This document shows, piece after piece, positions 19,175 to 29,809 of a stretch of 64,000 nucleotides of DNA (its first letter is position 1; each line of letters begins with the position of its first letter). The position numbers and the translations under genes are program-made. Under the pieces are notes generated by a model. The model saw only the letters and a list, made by a program, of their open reading frames with translations, was not told the origin of the DNA and ran no database searches. This stretch comes from Nyssa sinensis (Eukaryota; Streptophyta; Magnoliopsida; Cornales; Nyssaceae). Location: NCBI GenBank assembly GCA_008638375.1, contig CM018033.1, positions 15,680,517 through 15,744,516 on the forward strand, written 5' to 3'.

Positions 19175-19782
19175 TGATGCTGCACTTTTCGGCTTGCAAT
19201 AAGTGAGGGCTCTGTGACCTGTAGAACACTCAGAAAAACGATCAGAGGTCCACCAGATTGGCTCCGGCGGTAGCCGCTCCGATGCTTAAGTAAGTAAAAG
19301 GAATTGAAAGACTATATTGAAAGCCAAAGAATGAGCATGAAAAATAAAGCGTACCTTTAGGGTTTAATTTATAGTCCGTGGCCTTCCTAATTTGATTAGG
19401 ATTCGATGCCATGAATATAGGGATTTGATCATCGGAGATTGCAGTTACCTTGTGGAGTATTGCTTAGAGATAACCATAGATGGTAGTTCCCTTGTTGAAG
19501 ACTGCTTCCTTGTTGAAGACTGCTTCCTTATTCCCTGCTCGGCATCCGCTAAGGCAGTGACGAGGTCTGGAGTGTTGGTCTGGACCTTGTGATAAGTTCT
19601 GAGACCCTTGCCCGGATATATGTGCTCTGAAGGCATATGTTTGGTCACTTCCGACCTTTTGTGCTGATCTGGATGCTTGAGCTTTTAGTCATTGGCTGAA
19701 TGAGAACCGTGTTGGCCGAGCATGAGTTGGATTATGGTCATACGTGTCACGTGCTGATTGGCCTGCTCTTTATGGTATATCA
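19175..19782 (-). repeat. 5' LTR of element B (608 bp)
   Basis: On the minus strand it starts TGATATACC and ends GCAGCATCA. It matches the 3' LTR of element A at both ends. A TATA box, TATAAATT, lies at 19365-19373 on the minus strand, just before AAACCC. It is shorter than A's LTR because it lacks the expanded 60-bp repeats. Confidence 0.9.
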
Positions 19783-20554
19783 ATACCCTTATCGTTTTGC
19801 TTGAAGTCGACCGACTGAAAAAACAATAAATGCCACAAATGCAAGGTCTCTTTGATCTCTATATTAAGTAACTGAACTCCGCAGTAATGCTGTGAGCTAG
19901 AATTGTGCGTATAAGGGTACCGCCTTACCCGTCATTGAAACACAAGTTGGAGGCGTATCTGCCTATATTCTCACCAATGGGATCCCCACGCTATTGGGGT
20001 AATTTGGTGATTTCTTCCCAACGTGAGGGCATTTTAGTAATCTTAGATGGTAATTATTCTAAAATTTATCTTTATCATTTTAGGATAAATTAGACATTAT
20101 CTTCACTCACATTGGTCCACTAGGTGTTAGTTGCATTTTAATTAGTCCATATCATTTTTACTTTTATAATTTCCTGTTTAGATAATAAACCTAAATAATG
20201 CTTCATTTATATAGTGATTAGGATAATAATTAGAATAATTAAGAGATAATCTTGATTTATTTTAGTTCACATTGTTTCTTATTGGTAGACTTTTATCTCA
20301 TTGGTTGATTATTTGATTTTCATATTTTCTCATTTTAGGATAATTTCAAGGATAATAATTTCTAGGATAATTATTAGACTTTTATTTTATTTAATAATTA
20401 TGATCCAATAATCAATCATAGTCCTCAATTTGTGCCCTTGGATCAATTTTATCTTTTTAGGGTTATAAATAGACCATTTTGGCAACTATTTTAAGGGACA
20501 CTTTTTTTAGCAATGAAATGTTGTTAGAATACTTCCACAGTTCCATACATAGCC
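19783..20554. other. AT-rich non-coding DNA right of element B
   Basis: No gene is supported. The words AGGATAAT and AATAATTA recur. A TATAAATAG motif sits near 20465-20473. It is probably decayed repeat DNA. Confidence 0.5.
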
Positions 20555-20946
20555 TACACTCCATATGTAACGTGCAAGCCCGCTCTCTCAATAACTTGAA
20601 GGAGCCAACAACATTATGACTAAAAAGTTTAGACTCAAGTTGTTTGTAGTATTTTATATACCAATTAAACTACACCTACCGAACAGATCTAGGACATGAG
20701 TATCACATTTTTTCCCTTAGGATCACATGTCCTCATAGGGTGGATCTAGATCTCTGCCAGTTATCCATTAAGTGGACACTTTAAGGCCCTCTACCCTCTA
20801 CAAGCCCGTTGTCCCAACTACTTAAAGGAGACCACATATTATGACTCAAATGTTTAAGTCCAAGTTGTTAGTAGTAAGGTTTGTAGTATCTTATGTACCA
20901 GTCAAACTACTCTTACCCAACTGATGTGAGACATGGGTATCACATT
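20555..20946 (-). repeat. Two direct copies of an LTR-like repeat (about 160-190 bp), possible TRIM remnant
   Basis: On the minus strand each copy starts TGTGATAC(C/T)CATGTC. Each contains the box TCTCACATC or its decayed form, then ACTACAAACAACTTG, AGTCATAAT and a GGGCTTG segment. One copy runs from about 20946 down to 20790 and the other from about 20713 down to 20555. The TG start and two direct copies suggest a terminal-repeat element in miniature, but I cannot place a primer site or target duplication. Confidence 0.4.
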
Positions 20947-21040
20947 AAAGATTTGGACCATTTCTCAATTTATGCGTGGCATCCTTGCGTCGGGGCCATC
21001 CTAATCTTCTCTATATCGTTCCAATTTTACTAGATGTCCC
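20947..21040 (-). ncRNA. U6 snRNA pseudogene
   Basis: On the minus strand the sequence follows plant U6 from GGGACATC through AAATTGGAACGATA, GAGAAGATTAG, ATGGCCCC, CGCAAGGATG and GAGAAATGGTCCAAAT. Key changes: the ACAGAGA box reads ATAGAGA, the AGC triad reads AGG, and the 5' stem-loop (GTCCCTTCGG) is lost. These residues are needed for splicing catalysis, so this is not a functional gene. No plant upstream sequence element is seen before the 5' end. It ends exactly where the neighbouring LTR-like repeat begins. Confidence 0.9.
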
Positions 21041-22269
21041 ATATCAATTTATGAATTAGTATCATTTCACTAATATTCTAGATTGGCTTTCATAAAATAC
21101 TATTAATAAAATTGTGATACCGCAAAATTTAAGACAATGATCATTATAATTAATTAGGGATGTGTGGAATTCAAAGAGCATCAGATATTGTGGTTTAATT
21201 GCAACAATGTAGCTTTTTGCCTTAGATATGTCATGTTTATCTTTGTGACATGGGTGATGTATATGGACTTATTTTCTTAGACACTATAAAATGAGAATGA
21301 TATCAAGTGTCATTGATGAAGCTTGGTGGTTATGGTTTCTTATAAAGATTTACCAAGGATTTAATACATTGATTCTTTTAAAAGCTAATGATTGATGATT
21401 TACTTGATCTGCAGAATAGAAATTTTTTCAAAAGAAAAAATGCTCTATTATTCAATTTGGTAGTGTCAATTATAGATTTGATAGTGATCCGATCAAATAA
21501 TACCCCTAACAAGTGGTTATACTTATTCTTTGGTGTCTTCAGAAGCTAAACCATTGAATTGTTATTTTATTTTTGATGATTTTATTAGCTATTAGATAAT
21601 AAATTGACTCCTAATTACATTTTATATTTGCAGTGTTAAGGAGATTAATTTGAGACATTTATGCATATATATATATATATATATATCATAGTAGCGCAGT
21701 AGAAGTGTGGTGACAAATTTGTATTTTAATATTATATGATTAAATATGCTAAGCAAGAATTATGAATTAATCTGATTGGTGATTGATTGGGTAAACGGTT
21801 GGTGATTGATTTGGTTCATAAACTTACATTTTTATTCGAAATTCACTTAAATGTTATTTTATTAATCATTCTTGATTTTAAAAATAAAATTGATGCATAA
21901 GTTAAATTGGAAATAAAAGTTAAAGAAATAAGCCTAAATTTTTTAAAAGAAAAAGAAGAAATTGGTAGATATTTTTAAATGAAGGAAATAGTGGAAAAGG
22001 GTAAATATTTATCATTACTCTCGAAAAGCATAGACATGTTTAGAGAGTACATGAAATGACTTGGCAATGACAATGACAACATATTACATTGATTTTGAAA
22101 AAGTTTCAATAGGACAATACATATATATATATATATATATATAAACACACACAAAATCAACTTCTTATAATTAATAAACATAAGAGATAAAAAAAATTAT
22201 TTGAAAACTTTAAGAAATTGGGGATTACTAGAATGTTAAATTTGACACAATACTTGTAAGAAAAGAATA
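21041..22269. other. AT-rich non-coding DNA with AT microsatellites
   Basis: No gene is seen. AT dinucleotide runs occur at about 21665-21687 and 22119-22142. Strand composition is AT-rich throughout. Confidence 0.6.
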
Positions 22270-22860
22270 ACAATTAGTTTTTTCTATTCAAAATAAAGAA
22301 ATGATTGTAAATTTACAAAATAAAGGAAATTATATTCTTTCAAAACTTCTAACCACACTTCACTATTAACAATAATGTGGAATGGCATTATTGAAATTAG
22401 TCAAAAAAATGACGAGGCATTTTTATTCTAACACAAATAGAGAAAACAATTTTGCCATGTTGTAATGCATTAATCCAAATTAAAAAAAAAAAAAAAAAAA
22501 AAACTTTGTTTTATATGAAAACCGATGCAGAAATATTGTGACACATGCTAATTAGTGAGAACGTTTCATTAAGACAACCGTCCAAGAAAAAAAAATTGCT
22601 TTAATGTCAAATTTGGATGTATTGCATAAGCCACTATTGATAGAAGATATTAGGGTGTCAGTTACTCAACAGATACACTCTTTTCTCTATATTCTAGTTA
22701 AAATAAAAATAAAGAGATTGTAAATTTACAAACTAAAAGAAATGATATTCTTTCAAACCACGCTTTGCTATTAGGAACAATGTAAAATGGTATTATTGAA
22801 ATTAGTAAAAAAAATGACAACACATTTTTATTATGACAAAAAGAGTCTTTATCTTAATTG
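22270..22860. repeat. Satellite-like monomers, left part (period about 415 bp)
   Basis: Two copies share TTGTAAATTTACA, ATGATATTCTTTCA, CTTTGCTATTAGGAACAAT and ACGAGGCATTTTTATT-type words, beginning near 22290 and 22705. The second copy is cut short. The same family resumes at 37600 beyond copia element C, so C probably landed inside an array. A poly-A run lies at 22482-22503. Confidence 0.65.
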
Positions 22861-22924
22861 GAGTAGTATAATTAATTTGAATTAGAATGGAAGTCCTAAT
22901 TATATTAGACTTAGACTTCATGTA

Positions 22925-22967
<43 letters not shown>

Positions 22968-23084
22968 TTGTGTGGCGCCGAAATTGTGTGTGTAGACCAC
23001 CAGCCCAAGCTGTGAGGCATTATGCCGTTTTCAATAAACTAGTCCACTTGAAATTTTGTTTTTAATTAAACGTCTCTCAATACA
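22861..23084. other. AT microsatellite and short flank left of element C
   Basis: An AT repeat runs from about 22928 to 22966. The flank holds GGCATTATGCCG, a perfect 12-bp palindrome, near 23016. Nothing else is identified. Confidence 0.6.
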
Positions 23085-23309
23085 TGTTGGTGTGAGTTGT
23101 TAACAGAGGATCTTGTGAAGAGATAATAGGGATTCTTTTTTATTTGTTATTCGATTTCCACTGATTATGGAATGCCAATAATTCTAGCCTAGATTTGTGT
23201 GTGTGGTAGTAACTACCTTCCTAGAATAGTTTTTCTCTGTACATACTTTATAAGCATACTCTTGTATTCTGAAAATTTGGATGAATAGAAGGTGATACCT
23301 TTTTCAGCA
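23085..23309 (+). repeat. 5' LTR of element C
   Basis: It starts TGTTGGTGTGAG and ends TTTTTCAGCA, directly followed by the primer site. It is matched by 36966-37187. Confidence 0.93.
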
Positions 23310-23322
23310 TGGTATCAAAGCC
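23310..23322 (+). other. Primer-binding site of element C (initiator Met tRNA type)
   Basis: TGGTATCAAAGCC follows the LTR without a gap. It matches the usual copia TGGTATCAGAGC except for one base. The element D site is identical. Confidence 0.9.
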
Positions 23323-23361
23323 AAAGTTCTAGGACTCTCTGGAATATTTTTTTTGAGAGCA

Positions 23362-24366
23362 ATGGCAGAACGTGCTCCCTTAATAGAGAGTTCCCAAGGC
23401 AAGAATCCAATTCTTGCAGACTTGCCCTCCAGAATATCACAAATGTTGAACCAGACACCAACCTCACTGAGGCATGAATCTGTTGATGCACCGATTGGCA
23501 TCAAGTTGGACGACACCAATTATGGATTTTAGTCCCAAGTTGTTGAGATGTACATCTCAGGCAAAGACAAGTTGGGATATATAAATAGGGATCTTCCACA
23601 ACCCTAAGAGAGTGATCCTAATTTCAGAAAATGGAGAACTAAAAATGCAATGGTGAAGGGATGGCTGATTAATTCAATGGATCCAAAATTGATCTGTAAC
23701 TACATCAGATTCCCAACGGCAAAAGCAATATGGGACGCTATCGCTACAACGTATTTTGATGGCACCGACATCTCGCAAGTTTATGATCTTAAGAGGAAGG
23801 TAACAAGGCTCAAACAAGACGGAGGATCTATCATGACATACTACAACAATCTTCAAGGTCTATGGAGAGAAATCGATTTTCACTGCCCAAATCCGATGAA
23901 ATATGAAATTGATATATAGGGGTATAATTCTCTTTTACAAGAGGATAGAGTTTATACATTCTTGGATGGACTAGATGATCATCTTGACAAGATTCGAGGA
24001 GATGTGCTTCAAATTCAGCCATTTCCTACAGTAGAGCAGGCCTATGCACATGTTCGCAAGGAAGATCTAAGGCAAGCAGTGATGTTGACAAAATGAGATA
24101 CCACGCCTAGTGTTGTTATGCTCTCAAAACGCAGACAGAAATCCCAGCAGCCACATTCACTTCAGATTTTGTCCAATGGAAAGCTTAACACATCAACAAA
24201 ATCAAAGTCACAACCAGATGGAGGGGGCTGCATACACTGTGGGAATATGAAACATACAAAAGACACCTGTTTTAAGCTACATGGATATCCAGAGTGGTGG
24301 CACGAACTCAAGACAAAAAAGAAGCGCGATGCTAGTGCAGCGAAACTCATGGCCGAGCCGCACTAG
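23362..24366 (+). pseudogene. gag: Copia Gag of element C, broken
   Basis: The frame starts at ATG 23362 (MAERAPLIESS). It has the UBN2-type Gag signature IGIKLDDTNY, then stop TAG 23530-23532 at the position of a conserved Trp. KGWLINSMDP, VYDLKRKVTRLKQ and CPNPMKYEIDI follow, then TAG 23917-23919, and then YTFLDGLDDHLDKIRGD. A CX2CX4HX4C zinc knuckle (CIHCGNMKHTKDTC) lies near 24229. The stops lie where the family has Trp, Gln or Arg codons. Confidence 0.88.
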
Positions 24367-24419
24367 TGAACACTGTATCTCAACTATCCCTTATACCACT
24401 AGGAGACTCCTCTCCTGCT

Positions 24420-25286
24420 GCTGTAAGCAAATGTGGCCCTTAATGATCCAAGTAACCATGGTTGGATTGTCTATTCAAAGGCAACCGAACACATGACATT
24501 TGATCCACAAGATTTTGTCAAAACCACTCAATAAAAATGGACGTGTGTTGCCAATGTTAATGGAGTGACATACCTAGTTCCAAGGGTTGGAAGAGTGTCA
24601 CTTTCACCCTCTTTTTCACTATCAAATTGTTTATTATTTCCATCTCTTTCGAATAAATTATTATCTATAGGCCAAGCTACTGAGGAACTAAATTGTTGTG
24701 CACTAATGTATCCGAGTTTCTGTATGTTCCAAGATATTCTCACCAAGGAGATTATTGGTTGTGGTACTAAAAGATGAGGGTTGTACTACATGGATGATTC
24801 CAACTTCAGTCGGGCAAATATTATGCATCGAACTGGTGACAAAGAACGACAGATTTGGTGGTGGCATCGTCGACTAGGGCATCCATCATTTTCTTACTTA
24901 AAGCGTTTGTTTTCAAGTTTGTTTTCCAATTTACATGAGTCTGATTTTAGGTGTGAAACTTGCATTCTAGCCAAGAGTCATCGTGCATCCTATCCAATAA
25001 GTCTAAAAAAAATGTGAGACCCCATTTACGTTAATTCACTCGAATGTTTAGGGTCCGGCTCCCATCTTAATTTCTTCATGGGTTAAATGGTTTGTGATCT
25101 TTGTATATGACTGCACACGTTTGACTTGGCTGTATGTGATGAAAAATAAGAATAAGGAGTTTGGAATTTTTCGTTCTTTCCATAATATGATCAAGACATA
25201 ATTTTCTGCTAAACTCCAAATTCTTCGATCTGATAATGGCAGAGAGTATGACAATAATGAGTTACGAGAATACTTCCAAGCACATG
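24420..25286 (+). pseudogene. pol: Copia protease and N-terminal integrase of element C, broken and cut
   Basis: The protease motif has decayed: the usual DSG triad reads YSK in WIVYSKATEHMTF near 24460. A GAG-pre-integrase zinc finger follows (WWWHRRLGHPSF ... CETCILAKSH, about 24855-24985). Then comes the integrase core to LRSDNGREYDNNELREYFQ, which supplies the second catalytic Asp. The gene is cut at 25286 by the solo LTR 25292-28573 and resumes at 28579. Confidence 0.85.
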
Positions 25287-25291
25287 GTATT

Positions 25292-25899
25292 TGTGATATC
25301 CCGACCCGGGATACGACACGATTACCGAGGCAAGTCGACTGAATAGCATAACCTGAGCTGTCTTAAACTCTATGTCACAATAATTATGGAACTGAACCTA
25401 ATTTCAAAAGATAAATGTTTTGATTAGTAATACCAGTGTCGGGTGGTACCCGAGCAACTCGGAACCTTACCTCGAAAAATGTGCATGCATGCAACCCATG
25501 CATGCATACGTACGTACACATGTATAGTTCACGGAATATTAGTGTATGTGTACGTGACTAAAAATACCGTTATACGTATATATATGATTATAATGACATG
25601 TATAAAACTATGTATTTTATATGTATATATATGTATAATGTAAATGTATTATGTATATAAATTAAGATAAAGAGAAAAAGGAAGGGAAGTTTCCAAACAA
25701 AAAAATTAGTGTGTGTGCATCACTGTGTGTGTGTGTGTGCATCACTGTGTGTGTGTGTGTGTTTGGGAAACCCACCAACCGACTTGGTGAGGTGGTGGGT
25801 GTGTATATGTAATATATGTGTATATATATATATATATATTGGAGGGTACGTGGATGGCTGCAGGTGAGGGGGGCAGTTCTATGCAGTCAAGGATGACTG

Positions 25900-25941
<42 letters not shown>

Positions 25942-28573
25942 GGTAGAGAGAGAAGAGGCGGTGGGTGTTTTGTATATACATATATATGTACGGGTTTGTG
26001 AGTTGAGAGGTTAGAAAAGAAGGGAAAGGTCAGGAACTGAAGGGGAGAAGAAGAGAGAAAGATTGAAGCAGAAACAGAAAGGTTTGGGAGGGTCTCAGTG
26101 GGCTAAAAATCGAAACCCAGGTAAGAGTTTGAAGTTCTATTTTTTTCAATTTAGAGCATGAAGCTTAAATATAATTGTAGGGTCTAAATCAGCATAAAAA
26201 ATGTAACTTACTGCAAAAAGAATGATAGAAAATGGTTTAGAAATCAAAGAGAAAAACAGAGTTGCAGGTTCGGGAGGATAATCGGGTTCCATGAATTTTA
26301 CGTTTAAAACTTGTTTTAAAGTTTATAAAAATGGTCCTTATACATGCAGAAAACCATTTGAAACGGATTAGGGCCAAAACAGTGCTCAAAGAGTCACGAA
26401 ATAGGAAAAATACAGGTCACCGGAAAATCGGGCCGACCCCTTTAAACCCTATTTCGTGAAGATGGGGAGAGTTTTGGGGCAAGCCGAGGATAGGAATGAG
26501 GTCGTGGGGAAGAAAGGGAGAGAATGGCATTCAAATGGGGGGGGAAAAACCATCGGATTTAGGTTGCCGTCACTGGAGATGGTGACGGAACCCTAATGTT
26601 CTCTCACCGAAATATCGGGGAAGACGACTGTTAAGTCGTAGGTCTATTCGGGTTAAAAGGAACGGGTCTGGGTTGGATCCGGGTCGGTACCCGACCGGAA
26701 ATAAACGGGGCCAAGCTGTGTCGTTTTGGGTTTTTAATTTAAATGGGATTGGGCTTGTTTGGTTGCAGGGATAATAAATGGGAAATGGGTTTGAGGTTAT
26801 CCAAACCAAGGATAGGGATAGGGAAATAGGTTTATTGAAATCCGGTTTTCAAAAGGAAGTGAACCGTTTGGTTCAGGGGAGGGGTGGACCGGTTTAGGGT
26901 TTTTAGGTCTAAACCAACTGGTTCAGACCGCAGCTTTTAGAAATTGTGAACCGGCCCCAAATGTTTTGGAAAATTACACTGTTGCCCAAACATAAAAAAA
27001 TTAATTAAATATTAATTTTACAATAATGCCCCTATTCCAAAAAGAGGTCAAACGAAGTCCAAACGATGCAAATGAATAGTCAAAACCTATTATCTCGGAT
27101 GTTCTGAGTCCAATGGTGGGGTCCATTTTACGAGACGAAACCCCGAAGGATAAAATACCGTAAAAGTGCAAAATGACCATTTTGCCCTTTCTAGTGCAAA
27201 AGTCCAAATGGAATTCCGCGAAAGCCTAAACCAACTTTCTTCGGCATTCCGGACTCAATGGTAAAGTCTAAAATAGTATTTGAAATACTTATGATAGAAA
27301 GGCATAAAATTTGATGAATAGCATTTATTCTGAAACGTATTCACTGATATATAGGAAACTCGAAAGGCAAAGGTACTCTCACGAATTTCTGAGGTAGAAT
27401 CACGATAGAGGTAAGTGGATCACTTTCTCTTCCATGTGGTGTTTCTAAAGCCAAGTTTATTCCTTACTGCCAAATTTGTACTCTTGAAAGTACCTCATGT
27501 TATTGTTATCCACAATGCGATATTGTTCTATCTTGTGGACATTGATTGACTATTGTACTATTGTTATCATATTGAACCATGCCTTGAAAGGCTTACTGTT
27601 ATGCTTTACTGTATATATGATATTCCATTTTCATACTCCTTATGGAATCACAAATGATCATGCTATGTTTATAAATGCTGGAATTGTGCTCAGTCACAAT
27701 ATCCATCCGATGCTTCTGTGACGAACTAGCCCGTGAACGGACGTGTGGCAAAAGATGTGAGTTTAACTGAGAGGTATGCCGGGCCTCGAATTACGCAGAG
27801 GGGTTGCCATTCCCTACTACAAATTATAAGCATCTCCATTGGATTATTGTTATGGATATATTGTTGAATGGTTACTGTACCTTATGGATTACTGTTTCTT
27901 ATGGGTTATCTTACGTTGTTCATTGGTTTGATTGAAATCGTTTTATTGTGGCAGTACTTTTATTGTGACAGGTTATTGTTGAGAAATCTTATCACTGCTT
28001 ATTCATTACTTCTGATTGTATATTGTGCCCCGCTATTTATTGGCCATCATGGCAACTGTTCTCATTGGCTATCACAGCATCTCCTTTCTTATGATTGGCT
28101 ATCATATTTTATTCATGGATTCATGTTCTTTATAATCATCGATACCAGTGTCAGAGATCTGGTTTACTTGCTGAGCTTCATAGCTCATTCCACCCCACTT
28201 ACCCCCCATTTCAGGTGATGACGCTGCGAGACCCCAGTAGGAGTCTGAGAGCGTAGGGGGACATTTTAAAGCACTGTATCAGTCTATGTTAGTTCTCCCA
28301 TGTATTCACCACCCCCGGGTGCTGGTTACGTTTAGTTCTCATTTTGTTTTATGTAGAACTATGTCATGTATTTAATAGACTTCCGCTGTTTAATTTATTT
28401 AAAAAGACTTCCGCTGGATTACTGTAATTGATAAGGACTTCCGCTGTTCATTGTTTAAGATTTTTAGTACATTGCATATTAGTGCTATGATACAGGAATG
28501 GAAAAAGTTGGGACGGCCTTCGGGTTGGCCCCGCGACACGAGATTCGCATAGGGTGGATTTCGGGTCGTGACA
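25292..28573 (+). mobile_element. Solo-LTR-like insertion 1 in the integrase of element C (3,282 bp)
   Basis: It starts TGTGATATCCCGACCC and ends GGGTCGTGACA, with perfect duplicated GTATT at 25287-25291 and 28574-28578. No retrotransposon proteins are inside, so a solo LTR of a long-LTR gypsy family is the best reading; a non-autonomous element is the alternative. It contains GT (25713-25765), AT (about 25820-25840) and GA (25901-25938) microsatellites followed by a purine-rich leader. Later segments (GTCCAATGGTGGGGTCC, ATTTTGCCC) are shared with the other solo LTRs. GACTTCCGCTG is repeated three times at about 28379-28446. Confidence 0.88.
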
Positions 28574-28578
28574 GTATT

Positions 28579-29177
28579 TACCATGAAACCACTTGTTCTC
28601 AAACACCACAACAAAATGGTGTTGCGGAGAGAAAAACAGGCATATCCTTGAAACAGTCCGAGTCTTTTTAACAGCAGCACATACACCACCAAGGTATTTG
28701 GCAGATGCAGTTGGCACTGTTGTTTACTTGCTGAATCGAATTCCATCTCGAGTCTTGAACTTTGAAACTCCATTACAAGCTCTTGCTTATCATGTGTCAT
28801 TGTCGTCTGTCTTGATGCTTCTGCCACGTATATTTGGTTGTGTTGCGTATGCTCATCTTCATAAAAATCAGTGAACAAAGCTTAATCCATGTGATGTTTG
28901 TTGTGTTTTTCTAGGGTACACAGCATATAAGAAAGGCTATAGATGCTATGATCCCACTCCCAGGCGTCTTTATACCACGATGGATGTCACTTTTCTCAAA
29001 TCTGAAACTTTCTTTCCAAAACAAGGTCTCCATTCTTCTTTTTCAAGGGGAGCTGTTATGTAAAGAACAGAATATGGACAATTGGGAGAACTGGCCAGGC
29101 TTTGAGGATACAAATTTGGAGATAAATCAAATTGATGAAACTCAACTATCTTAACTACCGTCTGTTCTAGTTGGGAC
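28579..29177 (+). pseudogene. pol: C-terminal integrase of copia element C, continued
   Basis: Sequence resumes after the solo LTR with a frame reading TPQQNGVAERKN-type integrase (out of frame in places), then HILETVRVFL and YLLNRIPSRVL. The copia C-terminal mark YKKGYRCYDP is near 28928. It is broken by frameshifts and cut again at 29178-29182 by solo LTR 2. With 24420-25286 it makes one integrase. Confidence 0.85.
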
Positions 29178-29809
29178 TCAACTGTCACATCCCGAACCCC
29201 ACCCTACGCGGATGTCGAGGACGTGATGCCAGTCAGCCGCCACGCGACCAACCGAAGGCAATTTCTAAACTTTTCAGTGAATTGCACTCCGACTGTAGGG
29301 TCAGATGCAGCGGAATTTAAAACTTTTTTTTTGTTTTGTCAAGGGAATGCAACTCATGTATTTACTGTAAGGTTATGTACTACAGAGCCAGTCTAAAATC
29401 CAACAGCTAACAATTCTAACCTCAGAGCATATCTATAATCCGACATAACAACAGAGTAGAACTATAATCTCTAGAGTACCGTTTAAATCCATGAGCCATG
29501 TCTATATCTAGTACATATCAGTGAAGTCAGTCGTATTACATCACTTACCTGATTAAACAGATTCAATCCTCAGTAATCCAGTCTCCACAGATCAGTGCCA
29601 TCAGATCCAACAGATATCATTCCTGAAAAATGTTAGGGAATGGGGTGAGCTTCGAAAAGCCCAATGAGTAACACAGGTTCCCTGTCAAGGGTTTCAAAAC
29701 CATTTCTTGTTTACTAAGCACAAGGGTAGTTCAGTTGTTTCTGAAATAGCAGTTTTATAAATCTACTTTAAATGCAGTTCCAGTAGAATAAAGCAGGACT
29801 GCACAAAAT

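Larger units (their letters stand above)
10770..19782 (-). mobile_element. Element B: Ty3/gypsy Tat-lineage element, minus strand, 3' part missing from window
   Basis: Reading leftward from 19782: 5' LTR, primer-binding site, gag-pro, pol, hairpin array and second antisense gene, stopping at 10770 against the 3' LTR of element A. Its own 3' LTR and main antisense gene are absent here. The simplest reading is that A inserted into B, so the rest of B should lie left of the window. Pol and gag are closely similar to those of A but carry several premature stops. The right flank after the LTR start is ATACC (19783-19787). Confidence 0.9.

Noticed and set aside
20947..21040. Functional U6 snRNA gene
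   Set aside because: ACAGAGA and AGC motifs are mutated, the 5' stem-loop is missing and no upstream promoter element is visible.
23016..23027. GGCATTATGCCG palindrome as an insertion hot spot for element C
   Set aside because: It lies about 60 bp from the insertion point and nothing links the two.
27497..28218. Hydrophobic ORFs (74 and 116 codons) in solo LTR 1 as membrane protein genes
   Set aside because: They arise from T-rich LTR sequence; insertions 3 and 4 do not keep the frames.
25292..28573. DNA transposon with terminal inverted repeats
   Set aside because: The TGT...ACA ends are only loosely inverted, the 5-bp duplication and TG/CA termini fit LTRs, and the same ends recur in insertions 2-4.
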